A DNA stretch of 60,829 bases from Novosphingobium naphthalenivorans NBRC 102051 (GCF_001590985.1 NZ_BCTX01000027.1:1-60829); one strand, 5' to 3'. Shown: positions 33,803 to 42,855, counted from the stretch's first letter. A program made the numbers and translations. The notes: a model not told the origin generated them from the letters alone.

Positions 33803-34504
33803 CACTTTCGTGTCCGCCAAAAAATGTGTCCGTTTGATAGTCTAGCGACCTCCACACGCACGTAAATGTTGGAGTGACCATTGCCAGTCCAGCGGACACA
33901 TCAGCGTGACGCTGCTGCTCATGCACCCCTCGCGACACTGGTCACTTTCGGCCAGTTGAAGTCCGGCAACTCATACGAGCATCAACCACAGCCATAAGCC
34001 GCAAACTCAAGCCATCAAGAAAGGTTGTTCGGCCTCCAAAATCACCCTCATTGCCGATACGATTTCTGGAGCGGAGATCGGATCAAGCGAGTCTGTTCGC
34101 TCGCCCTGAAATGAAATAAAATATATTTATATCAATGTTATAATTCATCACAGCCCCCTCATCTCGACCCGCAATAACCCGCAATCAAGGGTATTCACGG
34201 CTATCGAACATCGCTTCCGCTTATCAATCTGATTGCAACGACGTCGCTCCGGCGTCGCCAATTGGAAGGGAGGTGATCATATCAATTTTGACCCTGAAAA
34301 CAGCAAGCACTTCGCCATGGCCCTGCTTTGGTCGTTGGCAGGGTGCTGCCTTGGTTCTTGTCTATTTCCGGGAATTGGCACCCTGATTGGGCATGCCTGC
34401 CTGGCCGAATAGGCCAAGCACCGCACCCTACACATCGATGGAATCATCAACGCGGCGTGCAGCGCCCGCGAACGACGCTGCACGCCCAGTTTTGGAGCAA
34501 GTTC
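33803..34504. other. 700-base gap, possible remnant of an insertion sequence
   Basis: No convincing gene. At 33825-33832 TGTGTCCG and at 33893-33900 CGGACACA form an inverted pair, with another GTGTCC at 33810-33815, resembling eroded insertion-sequence ends. No transposase reading frame remains. The second half leads into the plus-strand mobilization operon and should hold its promoter. Confidence 0.35.
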
Positions 34505-34936
34505 ATGCAGAACGAGAATTGGACATCGCGCCTGTGGCGCAAGATCGACCGCCGCCCCCCGTGGCGGAACCCCGCCCAGATTGGGCAGAACGCCGACCAA
34601 GCCATTCACCCGGCGGCGCTCCCGTCTGACCGGATGGGCGAGTTGCAAACGCAGCGAGACGTGCTGCGCGAGCAGATCACAACATCGGCGCATAGCGGGC
34701 TGGTGCCGGATGCGTTGGCGTTGAGCCTGTACGAAAACTGCCTCGACCAGGCGGGCGAGTGGAAGCGCCTGCTGGCCGAAGAAGAACTGGCTTTGGGCGG
34801 CTGCCTGCGCGGCCTTGGTGCCATGTTCCCGGCACCGGCTCCGCCCGAGCCGGAACCTCCGGTCAAGCCCCGCCCGAGAAACTACCAGCGCATTGGCAAG
34901 CTGTTCGGCGATGGCCGGGGCAGAAAACCCCACTGA
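34505..34936 (+). CDS. Hypothetical protein, first gene of the mobilization operon
   Basis: This is a 143-residue protein (QNENWTSRLWRKIDRRPPW...) with a helical middle (MGELQTQRDVLREQITTSAH) and a Pro/Glu-rich linker before a basic tail (RNYQRIGKLFGDGRGRKPH). Start at 34505 has GGAG ten bases upstream. The frame is open further 5' but that part has no coding character. It begins a run of seven plus-strand genes. The basic C-terminus could bind DNA, but no family is recognised. Confidence 0.65.
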   Translation: MQNENWTSRLWRKIDRRPPWRNPAQIGQNADQAIHPAALPSDRMGELQTQRDVLREQITTSAHSGLVPDALALSLYENCLDQAGEWKRLLAEEELALGGCLRGLGAMFPAPAPPEPEPPVKPRPRNYQRIGKLFGDGRGRKPH

Positions 34937-34999
34937 ACCTAGCGCGGGCGGGCTGCCCAGCACCCGCCCCGCATCACTCCACGAAAAGGAAACCATCAA

Positions 35000-35905
35000 A
35001 TGACAATCACTGATCCATCCAACCATGACGCCATGTTGCAGCGCGCCTCATCCCAACTCGCTGAGCTGGCATCCACACGCACGCGGTTGTTGATGCCGAG
35101 CCTGACCGCCATTGGCTGCGCAATCGGCATCGTAGCTGCGTGCTGCGCGGAGTTCTACTCCTCCGGCGTCGGCTTCCATGCCGCGTTTCCCATGAAATCG
35201 GACGGCACGAGCCTTGCCGCCGAACTGGCGTCACTACGCTATCCGATCATCCTCGCCTTGCTGTTCGGAGACATCATGCTCTTCGCGTTCCCGAACAAGC
35301 TCAAGGCAATGCTCGACGGGCTCCTGAGCATGTTTGGCGTCGGCGTGATTTTGACCCTGATGGCCGGAATTGGCGCGTTCATGTTCGCAGCGACCTTCCT
35401 GACACTTGGCAGTGGCGATGGGCAAGGTGCCATCGGTTCCGTCCTTGGCGTGGCGCTGGGGGCGGCCAGTGCTGCCATGTTCAGCCTCTCATTCCTCGCC
35501 AGCCACGCCATGCTCGGCAAGCTGTTTGCGGTCATGCCGGTGATTGCCACCGGGTGGGGAGAACGGCAGCATATCGCTGCCGGGAAGGCGCTGCTGCGTG
35601 ATGTCCATGACCGCCAGCAGCGGATTGTTCGGTATCGCAGCATCGTCACCGATGCGGAGGTGCCCGATGCGCTTGCCCGCAAGGCCGCGAACGAGGCCGG
35701 GGTGATTGTCGGCATGGTGATGGCCGATGCGCATGACCTCGTCGACTCTGGCGCGGCGCGCGGCGATGCCGAGCTTGGCCCGGACGACCGTTCCGACGTG
35801 CCCGATGTGCCGCAAGCCGCGCTGGAAAAGCGGCTGGCCGACCTCGAGACCTACACCGCCGACTATTTCTTCAACCTGCTCACCAAGGAGCCTCGCCATG
35901 CCTGA
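35000..35905 (+). CDS. Polytopic membrane protein of the mobilization block
   Basis: This is a 301-residue protein with about four membrane helices between residues 30 and 185 (LLMPSLTAIGCAIGIVAACC; YPIILALLFGDIMLFAF; FGVGVILTLMAGIGAFMFAA; VLGVALGAASAAMFSLSFLA). A soluble C-terminal domain of about 110 residues follows (HDRQQRIVRYRSIV ... KRLADLETYTADYFF). The start has AGGAAA upstream. The stop overlaps the next ATG by 8 bases. Its place beside a vWA lipoprotein and a coupling ATPase without its own anchor suggests a membrane platform. No family recognised. Confidence 0.75.
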   Translation: MTITDPSNHDAMLQRASSQLAELASTRTRLLMPSLTAIGCAIGIVAACCAEFYSSGVGFHAAFPMKSDGTSLAAELASLRYPIILALLFGDIMLFAFPNKLKAMLDGLLSMFGVGVILTLMAGIGAFMFAATFLTLGSGDGQGAIGSVLGVALGAASAAMFSLSFLASHAMLGKLFAVMPVIATGWGERQHIAAGKALLRDVHDRQQRIVRYRSIVTDAEVPDALARKAANEAGVIVGMVMADAHDLVDSGAARGDAELGPDDRSDVPDVPQAALEKRLADLETYTADYFFNLLTKEPRHA

Positions 35906-36623
35906 TTTTGCAAAACAGGGGGCAGCGCTGCCCTTCTTCCTCGCCCTCGCAGCGTGCTCCGGTGCGCCTGCGCCCACGGATGCACCGCACACGAGCGAAC
36001 CAGCCCAGCTCACCGTGATTGACGATGTATCGGAGAGCACGGCAGCCCATATTGACCCTGCCGTGGCGAAGGCCGCCCAGCAGCGCATTGCCGGGCTTGC
36101 CGGGCAGATGCAGCTTGGTGACAGCATCATCGTGTATGAAGCCGGTGCCCGTTCCGCCGAGCGGATGATTGCCCATCCGGCCATCGTCACCGACTATAAT
36201 CTGCGCATCCCAGCAGCAGCGGCAAAGCTGGAACAGCAGTTGCAGGAGATCGCGGCGCGCTTTGACGCCGAAGGCGGCGATGACCAGACCAACCTACTGC
36301 TGGCGCTGGAAACCATCCGCCCGTCATGCACGCCGCGTTCGACCGTCGTGTTGATGACGGACGGGATGGAAGTGTCGGACGCCTATTCGGCCAGCCAGGC
36401 ACTGGTTGCGGGTGAGCCCGTGAACCTGCCGCCGCCTCCGGGGGAGTATCTGGCAGGCTGCCGGGTGGTGATGCTTGGTTTCGGGCTCACCATCGACCCG
36501 TCGGCGGAGGCACCGCAAATCCTTCCCGCATCGATGCTGATCTCGCTCCGGCAGGCCTGGACTGCATACCTGCAAGCAGCGGGCGTGAAGCCTGCGGACA
36601 TGACCTTCATCTCGGCTCTGTAA
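35898..36623 (+). CDS. vWA-like lipoprotein
   Basis: This is a 241-residue protein with a lipobox ending at Cys20 (LALAAC), so it is expected to be a membrane-anchored lipoprotein. The mature part has a von Willebrand A-like fold: DVSES at 43-47 (DxSxS metal site), a Thr region (DDQTNLLLALETI), and VVLMTDGMEVSD. AAGGAG lies 7 bases before the ATG, which overlaps the previous stop. vWA domains mediate metal-dependent protein contacts; here a contact role in DNA transfer or in a surface complex is an inference. Confidence 0.78.
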   Translation: MPDFAKQGAALPFFLALAACSGAPAPTDAPHTSEPAQLTVIDDVSESTAAHIDPAVAKAAQQRIAGLAGQMQLGDSIIVYEAGARSAERMIAHPAIVTDYNLRIPAAAAKLEQQLQEIAARFDAEGGDDQTNLLLALETIRPSCTPRSTVVLMTDGMEVSDAYSASQALVAGEPVNLPPPPGEYLAGCRVVMLGFGLTIDPSAEAPQILPASMLISLRQAWTAYLQAAGVKPADMTFISAL

Positions 36624-36758
36624 GCCGGACGCCCATCGAGCCCCGGCCTGGCCGGGGACTGCGATGAACCACTGACCACATCCACTCGCAACCTCAACCG
36701 GGCGCGCGGTGCGATCCGCGCGGATGGGATCGTGCGCCCGATTTTCTGGAGAAGAACG

Positions 36759-37031
36759 ATGCATATGACGACTATTGATCAAACCTGCCCTTCGGCGACC
36801 CTGCGTTGCCCGAACTGCCAATCCACCGAATTCCTGCGGGTGCGCAAAATCCCCCGTCCGCCGCTTGGTGAAGTATGGGCCGACGCAAGAGCGCGTGGTC
36901 TGCGCCATGGCGCGACTGATCTGGCACGAGGCACCGTAAGCTGGGTCTGCATCCGACTCATCAACGCTCTGCGTAGCGACTGGATATGCGCCGCCTGCAA
37001 GTACGACTTCCGGGTGAGGAACGCGTCATGA
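36759..37031 (+). CDS. Small zinc-ribbon protein
   Basis: This is a 90-residue protein with two CxxC pairs, CPNC near residue 18 and CAAC near residue 79, typical of a zinc ribbon whose knuckles are separated by a helical insert (WADARARGLRHGATDLARG). A GGAGAAG ribosome site precedes the ATG. Its stop overlaps the next ATG (ATGA). A role as a small adapter within the mobilization operon is possible but not shown. Confidence 0.7.
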   Translation: MHMTTIDQTCPSATLRCPNCQSTEFLRVRKIPRPPLGEVWADARARGLRHGATDLARGTVSWVCIRLINALRSDWICAACKYDFRVRNAS

Positions 37032-37252
37032 TCGGGGAATGGTTCTTTGAAGCATTCGGTCGTGCCATGGACGACGTGCGCAAGAATCTCGTTGAGCGCG
37101 GCTGGAGGGGCCGGGAATTCGACGGGAACGGCGGCTGGGATCGCGAGACCGCCACCGCCAACCCTTCCATCGCGCAACAGATGGGATGGGATCAGCCCGG
37201 CGAGTTTCGCCAGCCACCCGGCCATGAACATGAACACGGGATCGACCGCTGA
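37028..37252 (+). CDS. Small hypothetical protein
   Basis: This is a 74-residue protein (IGEWFFEAFGRAMDDVRKN...). The first 30 residues look like an amphipathic helix and the rest is polar, ending in a His/Glu-rich tail (PGHEHEHGIDR). Translationally coupled to the zinc-ribbon gene by an ATGA overlap and followed 31 bases later by the coupling ATPase. No family recognised. Confidence 0.62.
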   Translation: MIGEWFFEAFGRAMDDVRKNLVERGWRGREFDGNGGWDRETATANPSIAQQMGWDQPGEFRQPPGHEHEHGIDR

Positions 37253-37283
37253 GGTCGGTCCCGTTTTTCTTTGGAGAACGGAA

Positions 37284-38852
37284 ATGCGTTCATCGATCAA
37301 TCTCGATGCATCGCTGCTGCAACTGTCGCCCGACGATGCGTTCACGCTTCGTGACGCCTGCCAGGGCGTTCTTATCACCGGGGGCATTGGCAGCGGAAAG
37401 ACCAGCGGCTCGGGAGCCGCGCTGGCCAGGGCGTACCTGCTGGCAGGCATGGGCGGCATCGTCTGTTGCGCCAAACCCGAAGAGGCGGCGCAGTGGCGTC
37501 GCTACTGCCAGCAGACCGGGCGCATGGGTTCGCTGATGGAAGTGAACGGGCACAATGGCGGCATCAACATACTGGCCTATGAACTGGCGCGGCAGGGCAG
37601 CGGCGGCATCAATGCCGTGATCGAGCTGCTGATGGCCGTCCTGCAAATCTGCCGGTCGGTCGGTGCGGCAGAAGGCAAGGCCAGCGAACAGTTCTGGGAA
37701 GACACGGTGCGGCAGGTGCTGCGCCATGCCATCCCGATCATCTATGCCGCGACCGGCACGGTACGGATCAGCGATCTGCTCGCCTTCGTGCGCAGCGCGC
37801 CGCACTCGCCGGAGGAGATGCGCGATCCGGCATGGCAGCAGCACTCGCTGTTCTGCCGCTACTTCGCCGAAGCCGCACCGAAGATTGCCGATGAGGTCGG
37901 CGCGAAGCTGGTCGGCTACTGGCAGAATGACTGGGCGACGCTTGATGCCAAGACAAGGGGCGGCATCCAGATTTCACTGACCACGGCGCTGGATCGCTTC
38001 AATCACGGCTGGCTCGCCGATCTCTTCTGTGGTGAGACGCATTTCACGCTGGAATTGACGTTCCACGGCGCGATCCTGCTGCTCGACATGCCCGCCCTCA
38101 CCATGAACGAGGACGGGATCATCGCGCAACAGATCCTCAAATATCTGTGGCAGCGCGCCGTGCTGGCACGCAACGGCCTGCCGGAATTCCAACAGGCACG
38201 CCCGCTGTTCCTGTGGGCGGACGAGTGCCAGTATTTCGTCAACAGCCACGATGCCGAGTTCCTCTCGACCTGCCGGGGAAGCCGCGCCTGCACCGTCTAT
38301 CTGACGCAGAACCTGCCCAGCCTCTATGCCTCGTTCGGCGGCGAGAAACCGGAACACCGGGTGAACCAGTTTGTCGGCAATTTCGCGACGCGCATCTGGC
38401 ATAACAATGCCTGCGCCGAGACCAACGAATGGGCGGCGAAAACGATGGGCCGGGCGGTGCAGGAGCGCCGCAGCTACAACCAGTCCGAAGGCTCCAGCCG
38501 CAACTGGGGCATGAATGCGGGCGAAGGCGAGAACCGGGGCTCCAACGCCAGCAGTGGTTGGAACAGCAGCCATAGCGGCAACAGCTACAGCGTGGGTAGC
38601 TCGGGAAGCAGCGGCACCAGCCAGGGCGACTCCACCAATTGGGGACGCCAGCGTGGTCGGGCGAGCAATGAGAGCGTCAGCCACGGGGTAAGCGAACAAG
38701 TCGATTTCATCATCGAGCCCGGTGAGTTTGGGCGGATGCTCAAGACCGGCGGCCCGGCCAATGGCAATGTCGTGAGCGCAGTGTGGTTTTCAGCCGGGCG
38801 CAGGTTCGACGCGTCGCGCGGAAATGCCCTCCATGTGGAGTTCGGCCAATGA
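37284..38852 (+). CDS. TraD/VirD4-like coupling ATPase without membrane anchor
   Basis: This is a 522-residue protein of the conjugative coupling ATPase group. GGIGSGKT at 33-40 is Walker A, AILLLDMP near 263-270 and LWADECQYF at 310-318 are the Walker B/TraM-recognition region, and TQNLPSLYASFGG at 341-353 follows the usual sensor motif. No N-terminal membrane helices are present. Residues about 398-468 are a Ser/Gly/Asn-rich low-complexity insert. GGAG lies 9 bases before the ATG. The stop overlaps the next gene, a membrane protein, which may supply the anchor. It would bring the relaxase-DNA complex to a secretion channel supplied by another element. Confidence 0.85.
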   Translation: MRSSINLDASLLQLSPDDAFTLRDACQGVLITGGIGSGKTSGSGAALARAYLLAGMGGIVCCAKPEEAAQWRRYCQQTGRMGSLMEVNGHNGGINILAYELARQGSGGINAVIELLMAVLQICRSVGAAEGKASEQFWEDTVRQVLRHAIPIIYAATGTVRISDLLAFVRSAPHSPEEMRDPAWQQHSLFCRYFAEAAPKIADEVGAKLVGYWQNDWATLDAKTRGGIQISLTTALDRFNHGWLADLFCGETHFTLELTFHGAILLLDMPALTMNEDGIIAQQILKYLWQRAVLARNGLPEFQQARPLFLWADECQYFVNSHDAEFLSTCRGSRACTVYLTQNLPSLYASFGGEKPEHRVNQFVGNFATRIWHNNACAETNEWAAKTMGRAVQERRSYNQSEGSSRNWGMNAGEGENRGSNASSGWNSSHSGNSYSVGSSGSSGTSQGDSTNWGRQRGRASNESVSHGVSEQVDFIIEPGEFGRMLKTGGPANGNVVSAVWFSAGRRFDASRGNALHVEFGQ

Positions 38853-39418
38853 GAAAGCCCGGCATCCTCACCTATCTCGTCGGCAACGCGCCGGTATTTC
38901 TGGCCGTCAGCTTCCTGTGCCTGTGGGCGGGCTACCATGCGCTCACGGTGAGCGGCGGCTGGACGGTCGCCGCACTGACCTTGCCGCTGGGCGCGTGGGT
39001 CGCTGGCAAGCACGACACCCTTATCCGATACCGCGCCTGGAAACGGGAATGGGGCGAACTGGGTGACGAGGCACCACGGCAGGCAGCCGCCTTGCCGAAG
39101 CCGCCCATGTGGCTGCGCCGGATCGTCGGCAGCATCCTCGTCGTTCTGATGGTGGCCTATCTGGTTGCCCATCGCCACGAGCCGGGGGCAGCCGCCGCGC
39201 TGGGGTTTGGGGTGGTTGGCAGCGCGGTCTTTTGCCTCGTTGCCTTCCTGCGACGCCTTGGGCGTGGCTCAGCCAAACGCCGCGTCGCGCGGGCACGCAT
39301 GGTCGCCATCTGCGTGCGCCGCCCGGTCATGCCGGTGCCGGATTTGGCGACCGCCTACCGCAGCCTGCCCGAGCATTGCCAACGGCTGCTGCGAGCACCG
39401 CAGGCGCACAATCGGTGA
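38849..39418 (+). CDS. Membrane protein coupled to the coupling ATPase
   Basis: This is a 189-residue protein with about four membrane helices in two pairs (YLVGNAPVFLAVSFLCLWAG and WTVAALTLPLGAWVAG; IVGSILVVLMVAYLVA and AAALGFGVVGSAVFCLVAFL). Its C-terminus is basic and soluble. Its ATG overlaps the stop of the ATPase gene (ATGA). The position and topology make it a candidate membrane partner for that anchorless ATPase. No family recognised. Confidence 0.75.
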   Translation: MRKPGILTYLVGNAPVFLAVSFLCLWAGYHALTVSGGWTVAALTLPLGAWVAGKHDTLIRYRAWKREWGELGDEAPRQAAALPKPPMWLRRIVGSILVVLMVAYLVAHRHEPGAAAALGFGVVGSAVFCLVAFLRRLGRGSAKRRVARARMVAICVRRPVMPVPDLATAYRSLPEHCQRLLRAPQAHNR

Positions 39419-39578
39419 TTGTGGTGTTCGGGGTCAACCGAGCCCGGACAAGCGGTCTGCAGCCTCGCCAGCGCGGGTGCAACTGCGCCCGTGCCCCCGG
39501 CAACGAACTGGCTGCAACACCCATGAACCCGCCAATCTTAGGGATTTGTTAACCAATGGATAGTCACTATTGCACTGC

Positions 39579-39653
39579 AAAAAGCCTCCCGCAGGGGTGC
39601 ACGTTCGGGTTGTCTTCAAGACGAACGTATCTGTGCACGATTCAAGGCTTTTT
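39579..39653. other. Nested inverted repeats ahead of the relaxase gene, oriT candidate
   Basis: Four inverted pairs are nested on one axis: AAAAAGCCT/AGGCTTTTT (39579-39587, 39645-39653), GTGCAC/GTGCAC (39597-39602, 39633-39638), ACGTTCG/CGAACGT (39601-39607, 39622-39628) and GTCTT/AAGAC around a single C at 39617. It begins 60 bases before the GTG of the MobA/MobL relaxase, in a 294-base gap. The placement and structure fit a transfer origin. The T-run at its end means it could alternatively act as a terminator of the preceding operon. Confidence 0.55.
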
Positions 39654-39712
39654 CGAACAGACTGGGAACAAATTCCGGCATTGGGCAGACCACTTCCAAC
39701 AGGGAGGGTCGC

Positions 39713-40687
39713 GTGGCGCAGTTTAGCATGAGGGTTCAGGTACTCAAACGAAGTGCCGGACGATCCGCAGTCGCAGCGGCAGCTTACAGAGCCGGTGAAC
39801 GATTGCACGATGAACGGCAAGACGTCACCCACGATTATTCCCGACGCTCAGGCGTGGAGCATTCGGAAATACTCCTTCCTGCCGATGCACCGCAGTGGAT
39901 CAAGGGCATCGACCGTGAGACACTGTGGAATCGTGTGGAAGCGGGTGAACGCCGAAAGGACGCCCAGGTCGCGCGTGAAATCCGCGTTATGATACCGCGC
40001 GAGATTCCACAGGCCGAGCGCATCCCGCTCATCCGCCAATATGTGATCCGCAACTTCGTCTCGCGAGGCATGGTGGCCGATGTGGCGTTCCACAACGGCT
40101 TAGCATCGGACGGCAAAGAGCAACCGCACGTCCACATCATGCTCACCATGCGCCCGCTTTCACCAGAAGGCTTCGGGAAGAAATCCCGCCATGACTGGGT
40201 GCCTGACCCGGATGGGCGGACGCACCCGGACGGCAGGCCCGTCATGGTTGAGAGCAATCCAGATTCGTGGAACTCGGCACGCTATTATGAGGAAACATGC
40301 CGAGCCGATTGGGAGCGCACTGCGAACGCAGCGCTAACGCGCGCCGGATCGGATCAACAGATCGACCGGCGGAGTTATTTGGAACGCGGACTTGCCCGCC
40401 TCCCTGAGCCAGCACTGCGGCTGGCCTTTCACCTCAAGGAGCTACGTGGCGTCCTCAAAGACCGGTTCGGGCAGTTCCAGTTCGCGCGGCATTACCGCGC
40501 CGTCGAGGAGCGGGCGAAGGCGGCGTTCCGGCAGGTCGATATCCGCTCGCCCAGCTCCGTGCAAGCGTTTGAGCGGTTCCACCAATGGTTCGACCGCCAG
40601 ATCGAGCGGCTGCAACCCGCGCCGCGCGATCCGCCGGGGCATGAGCGCACCTATGCCCGCAACCCCACCCCTGATCTGGAGCGATGA
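39713..40687 (+). CDS. MobA/MobL-family relaxase
   Basis: This is a 324-residue relaxase of the MobA/MobL (MOBQ) type. The N-terminus MAQFSMRVQVLKRSAGRSAV and AYRAGERL (Tyr25 the likely nicking residue) are typical. The metal-binding HUH-type motif is QPHVHIM (His139, His141), with FHNGL just before. It nicks oriT and stays covalently linked to the transferred strand. The GTG start has GGAGGG upstream. Full IncQ-type MobA proteins continue into primase domains; this one ends after about 320 residues with a Pro/Arg-rich tail. It follows the oriT candidate directly. Confidence 0.92.
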   Translation: MAQFSMRVQVLKRSAGRSAVAAAAYRAGERLHDERQDVTHDYSRRSGVEHSEILLPADAPQWIKGIDRETLWNRVEAGERRKDAQVAREIRVMIPREIPQAERIPLIRQYVIRNFVSRGMVADVAFHNGLASDGKEQPHVHIMLTMRPLSPEGFGKKSRHDWVPDPDGRTHPDGRPVMVESNPDSWNSARYYEETCRADWERTANAALTRAGSDQQIDRRSYLERGLARLPEPALRLAFHLKELRGVLKDRFGQFQFARHYRAVEERAKAAFRQVDIRSPSSVQAFERFHQWFDRQIERLQPAPRDPPGHERTYARNPTPDLER

Positions 40688-40688
40688 G

Positions 40689-41222
40689 ATGAGTGATTAC
40701 CAAGCGAATGGCTGGGAACCTGATCCCGCCAAAATGGGCAACTGGCGCGAGATGTTCGAGCCACGGCGGCCAGTGCCGCCCAACCCGGCATCGACGCCAC
40801 GCCCGGTGGAACCGCCGGGCGGGCAAGGCGGTGCGCAGGCAGCGGCCTATGAGGATGGCGATGCCGAAGAGGCCGTGACGCACGATCCATCAATCTACAA
40901 GCCTTGGGTGTTGCAGCGGGGGCGTTCCCGCCCACCGCTGATGCTGGAGCTGCGGCGCTACGAGCCGAAATCCGGCATGTGGCAAAGCTGGATGGTCAGC
41001 TACCCGCATTTGATTGCGGTCGAGCTGACGGGCGACAGGCTGCTCAGCCTGGATTTTGGTTCACGGCAGTTCGTGATCGAAGGCAGCGGCCTCGACGAAT
41101 TGGCGCGACATTTGCAGCAGGGAAGCGTGGTGACGGTGGTGGAGTTCCCTCGCGACATTCTGCAAAGAAATGTCGATCATAGCTCCAAAATATGCTCCAT
41201 CAGGCTCATCGATATTTCATGA
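40689..41222 (+). CDS. Hypothetical protein following the relaxase
   Basis: This is a 177-residue protein starting one base after the relaxase stop codon. Residues 1-65 are Pro/Gly/Glu-rich and probably disordered. Residues 75-177 form a beta-rich domain (WVLQRGRSRPPLMLELRRYE; HLIAVELTGDRLLSLDFGSRQF; LARHLQQGSVVTVVEFP). Likely co-translated with the relaxase, so a relaxase accessory role is plausible, but no family is recognised. Confidence 0.65.
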   Translation: MSDYQANGWEPDPAKMGNWREMFEPRRPVPPNPASTPRPVEPPGGQGGAQAAAYEDGDAEEAVTHDPSIYKPWVLQRGRSRPPLMLELRRYEPKSGMWQSWMVSYPHLIAVELTGDRLLSLDFGSRQFVIEGSGLDELARHLQQGSVVTVVEFPRDILQRNVDHSSKICSIRLIDIS

Positions 41223-41264
41223 AATTGTAACACCAACTCGATTGGTTTTTGATACATTTGAACA

Positions 41265-41465
41265 ATGCCGAATCCAATCGTAGATATAGTTCAAGCGTAT
41301 ACAACGGTTTCTCCGGACTTAAAGCGGTTGCCGCTATCGCCGAATGGCAAGGTCGCTTTGATCACGGCTGCGCATGTTGCAACGGTAGGAGCAGTGGGTT
41401 ACTTCGCCTGCAAGGCACTAAATTCAAAGAAAAATCGCGACCTATCTGGTCGAAGTGTTCATTGA
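41265..41465 (+). CDS. Small membrane-segment protein
   Basis: This is a 66-residue open frame with one hydrophobic segment (VALITAAHVATVGAVGYFAC) and a basic C-terminus. The start has no strong ribosome site, and the end overlaps the convergent gene at 41442 by 24 bases. Sequence here turns AT-rich compared with the mobilization block. Real but unproven. Confidence 0.45.
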   Translation: MPNPIVDIVQAYTTVSPDLKRLPLSPNGKVALITAAHVATVGAVGYFACKALNSKKNRDLSGRSVH

Positions 41466-41894
41466 GTTTATTGCTTGAGCAATTTTTTTGGAATGTAGCA
41501 TGGAGGCAATTTTCACGCTGCCGCCCTCATGTAGAAATATTTCTACATAATTCACTATTAGGCCTTTATTTTTCTGCTCTGCCAACTTTATCAAACTTGA
41601 AGGAACGATGATTTCTTCAATACCCTTATAAATAAAACCAATCAAACGGAATGCGGGGCGGAACTCCAATCTGTCTTCGTAAACATACAGGGTGCCCGGA
41701 AATGGCAGTCCTCCAAGAATTCTCTTGGACACCATTTCACTCACGTTTGTCACAATACCTGCTACTCCAGCTCCAGCAACTTTAAAGACTGTCTGGAGTC
41801 CGTATTTGGAAAGGTCGTCGAGGCCGCCATCGGGGTAAATGAACTCTACGTTACCGCCAAAATTTCCAATTTTCAGAATCAATTTTGACGACAT
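41442..41894 (-). CDS. Hypothetical protein with PH/GRAM-like domain
   Basis: This is a 150-residue protein from an AT-rich stretch. Residues about 60-140 read like a bacterial PH or GRAM-type fold: GTLYVYEDRLEFRPAFRLIG, then IIVPSSLIKLAEQ, then VEIFLHEGGSVKIASM and a final helix AQAINSMN. A short hydrophobic helix (VFKVAGAGVAGIVTNV) precedes it. The base composition differs from the GC-rich neighbours, which suggests recent transfer. Function unknown. Confidence 0.6.
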   Translation of the reverse strand: MSSKLILKIGNFGGNVEFIYPDGGLDDLSKYGLQTVFKVAGAGVAGIVTNVSEMVSKRILGGLPFPGTLYVYEDRLEFRPAFRLIGFIYKGIEEIIVPSSLIKLAEQKNKGLIVNYVEIFLHEGGSVKIASMLHSKKIAQAINSMNTSTR

Positions 41895-42101
41895 TTTTAT
41901 GATCCGAATCGCTCGTTGTCATAATAGAGCCAAGCAAAGCCAAAACCTCAACTCAAGTGAAAATTCTTACATAGAATTTTCAACGTTGCATCACGCAGCA
42001 GAGGTCTTTCGCGGGCCTATTTCAGGCGACAGGTGGTTTCTGCGAAAAAAATTGCGAACAAATGCCATGCAGCCCGATTCCTGAATTTTTTCTGTATCTT
42101 A

Positions 42102-42617
42102 CTACTGCTTTTCAGGAACACTCTCCAGAAACACGGCATCATTTAATTTTCCAATTTTCCTTAAAATTAACACACGATGCTTTTTTGAGAATTTCAAAAT
42201 CTCACAGTAAGAATCAACACCACTACTATAGGCTTTAATCAAATATTCAAAATCCACGCCCCGTTTTTTTATTCCAGCTATAGAATCTGAAACCATATTC
42301 ACAATGACAGCTCGTGCCTTTCGGCCATACCGCTTCTCGTTATACATGAGGCACATATTTTCGAGATTGTTCAAGAAATCCAAAACGCTTCTGTGTTGGC
42401 TCGCCTCACCTTTGGATTGAGCCTCCTCCATACCCAAGGAATATTTAGAAAATCTATCAACTATCGAGTGGATTACTTCATCTTCTCGTGATCGCAGATT
42501 TGTAATAAATACATAAATACTGAGAATTAGGGACAACGAAGATATGAAAATAGGAAAGACACCTCCAAAAATGAAGGAATGTACCTTTTCTATAAAAGAA
42601 GAAAATTCACTGATCAC
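42102..42617 (-). CDS. Hypothetical membrane protein, start uncertain
   Basis: This is a protein of about 171 residues with one membrane helix (FGGVFPIFISSLSLILSIYVFI) near the N-terminus, followed by a helical cytoplasmic part (LDFLNNLENMCLMYNEKRYG) that resembles the small DUF4760-like phage-exclusion-type proteins in layout only. The frame is open upstream to 42758 but that part is Cys-rich and not protein-like, so a GTG at 42617 is taken as start; it lacks a good ribosome site. AT-rich like its neighbour. Confidence 0.45.
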   Translation of the reverse strand: MISEFSSFIEKVHSFIFGGVFPIFISSLSLILSIYVFITNLRSREDEVIHSIVDRFSKYSLGMEEAQSKGEASQHRSVLDFLNNLENMCLMYNEKRYGRKARAVIVNMVSDSIAGIKKRGVDFEYLIKAYSSGVDSYCEILKFSKKHRVLILRKIGKLNDAVFLESVPEKQ

Positions 42618-42855
42618 TTGTGATTGGAGGGCGGACTTGACGGCTTGCCTTTTTCTTTCTTCACAAGTGCAGAAACAGCAACAGTGACCGCAACAATGGG
42701 CAAAGCTACTGCGCCGCCCAAGCCGCCCGCCAAGCCAGCACCACCTGCAAAAATCCAACTTAAAGGGAACATGAGCACCTCCGCGTCTTCAATGACCGCG
42801 AGACAACCTCACGGGAAGAAGTTGTCTCAATGATTGGTGTGGCTGTCAATGCGCG

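Noticed and set aside
33803..34010. Complete insertion sequence
   Set aside because: Only short inverted fragments (TGTGTCCG/CGGACACA) remain; no transposase frame or target duplication is visible.
34277..35026. 249-residue minus-strand frame
   Set aside because: It opposes the small plus-strand gene at 34505, which has a ribosome site and leads into the mobilization operon; the minus-strand product has no protein-like segments.
37047..37283. 79-residue N-terminal extension of the coupling ATPase
   Set aside because: The extension overlaps another gene, has no coding character, and a good ribosome site precedes the ATG at 37284.
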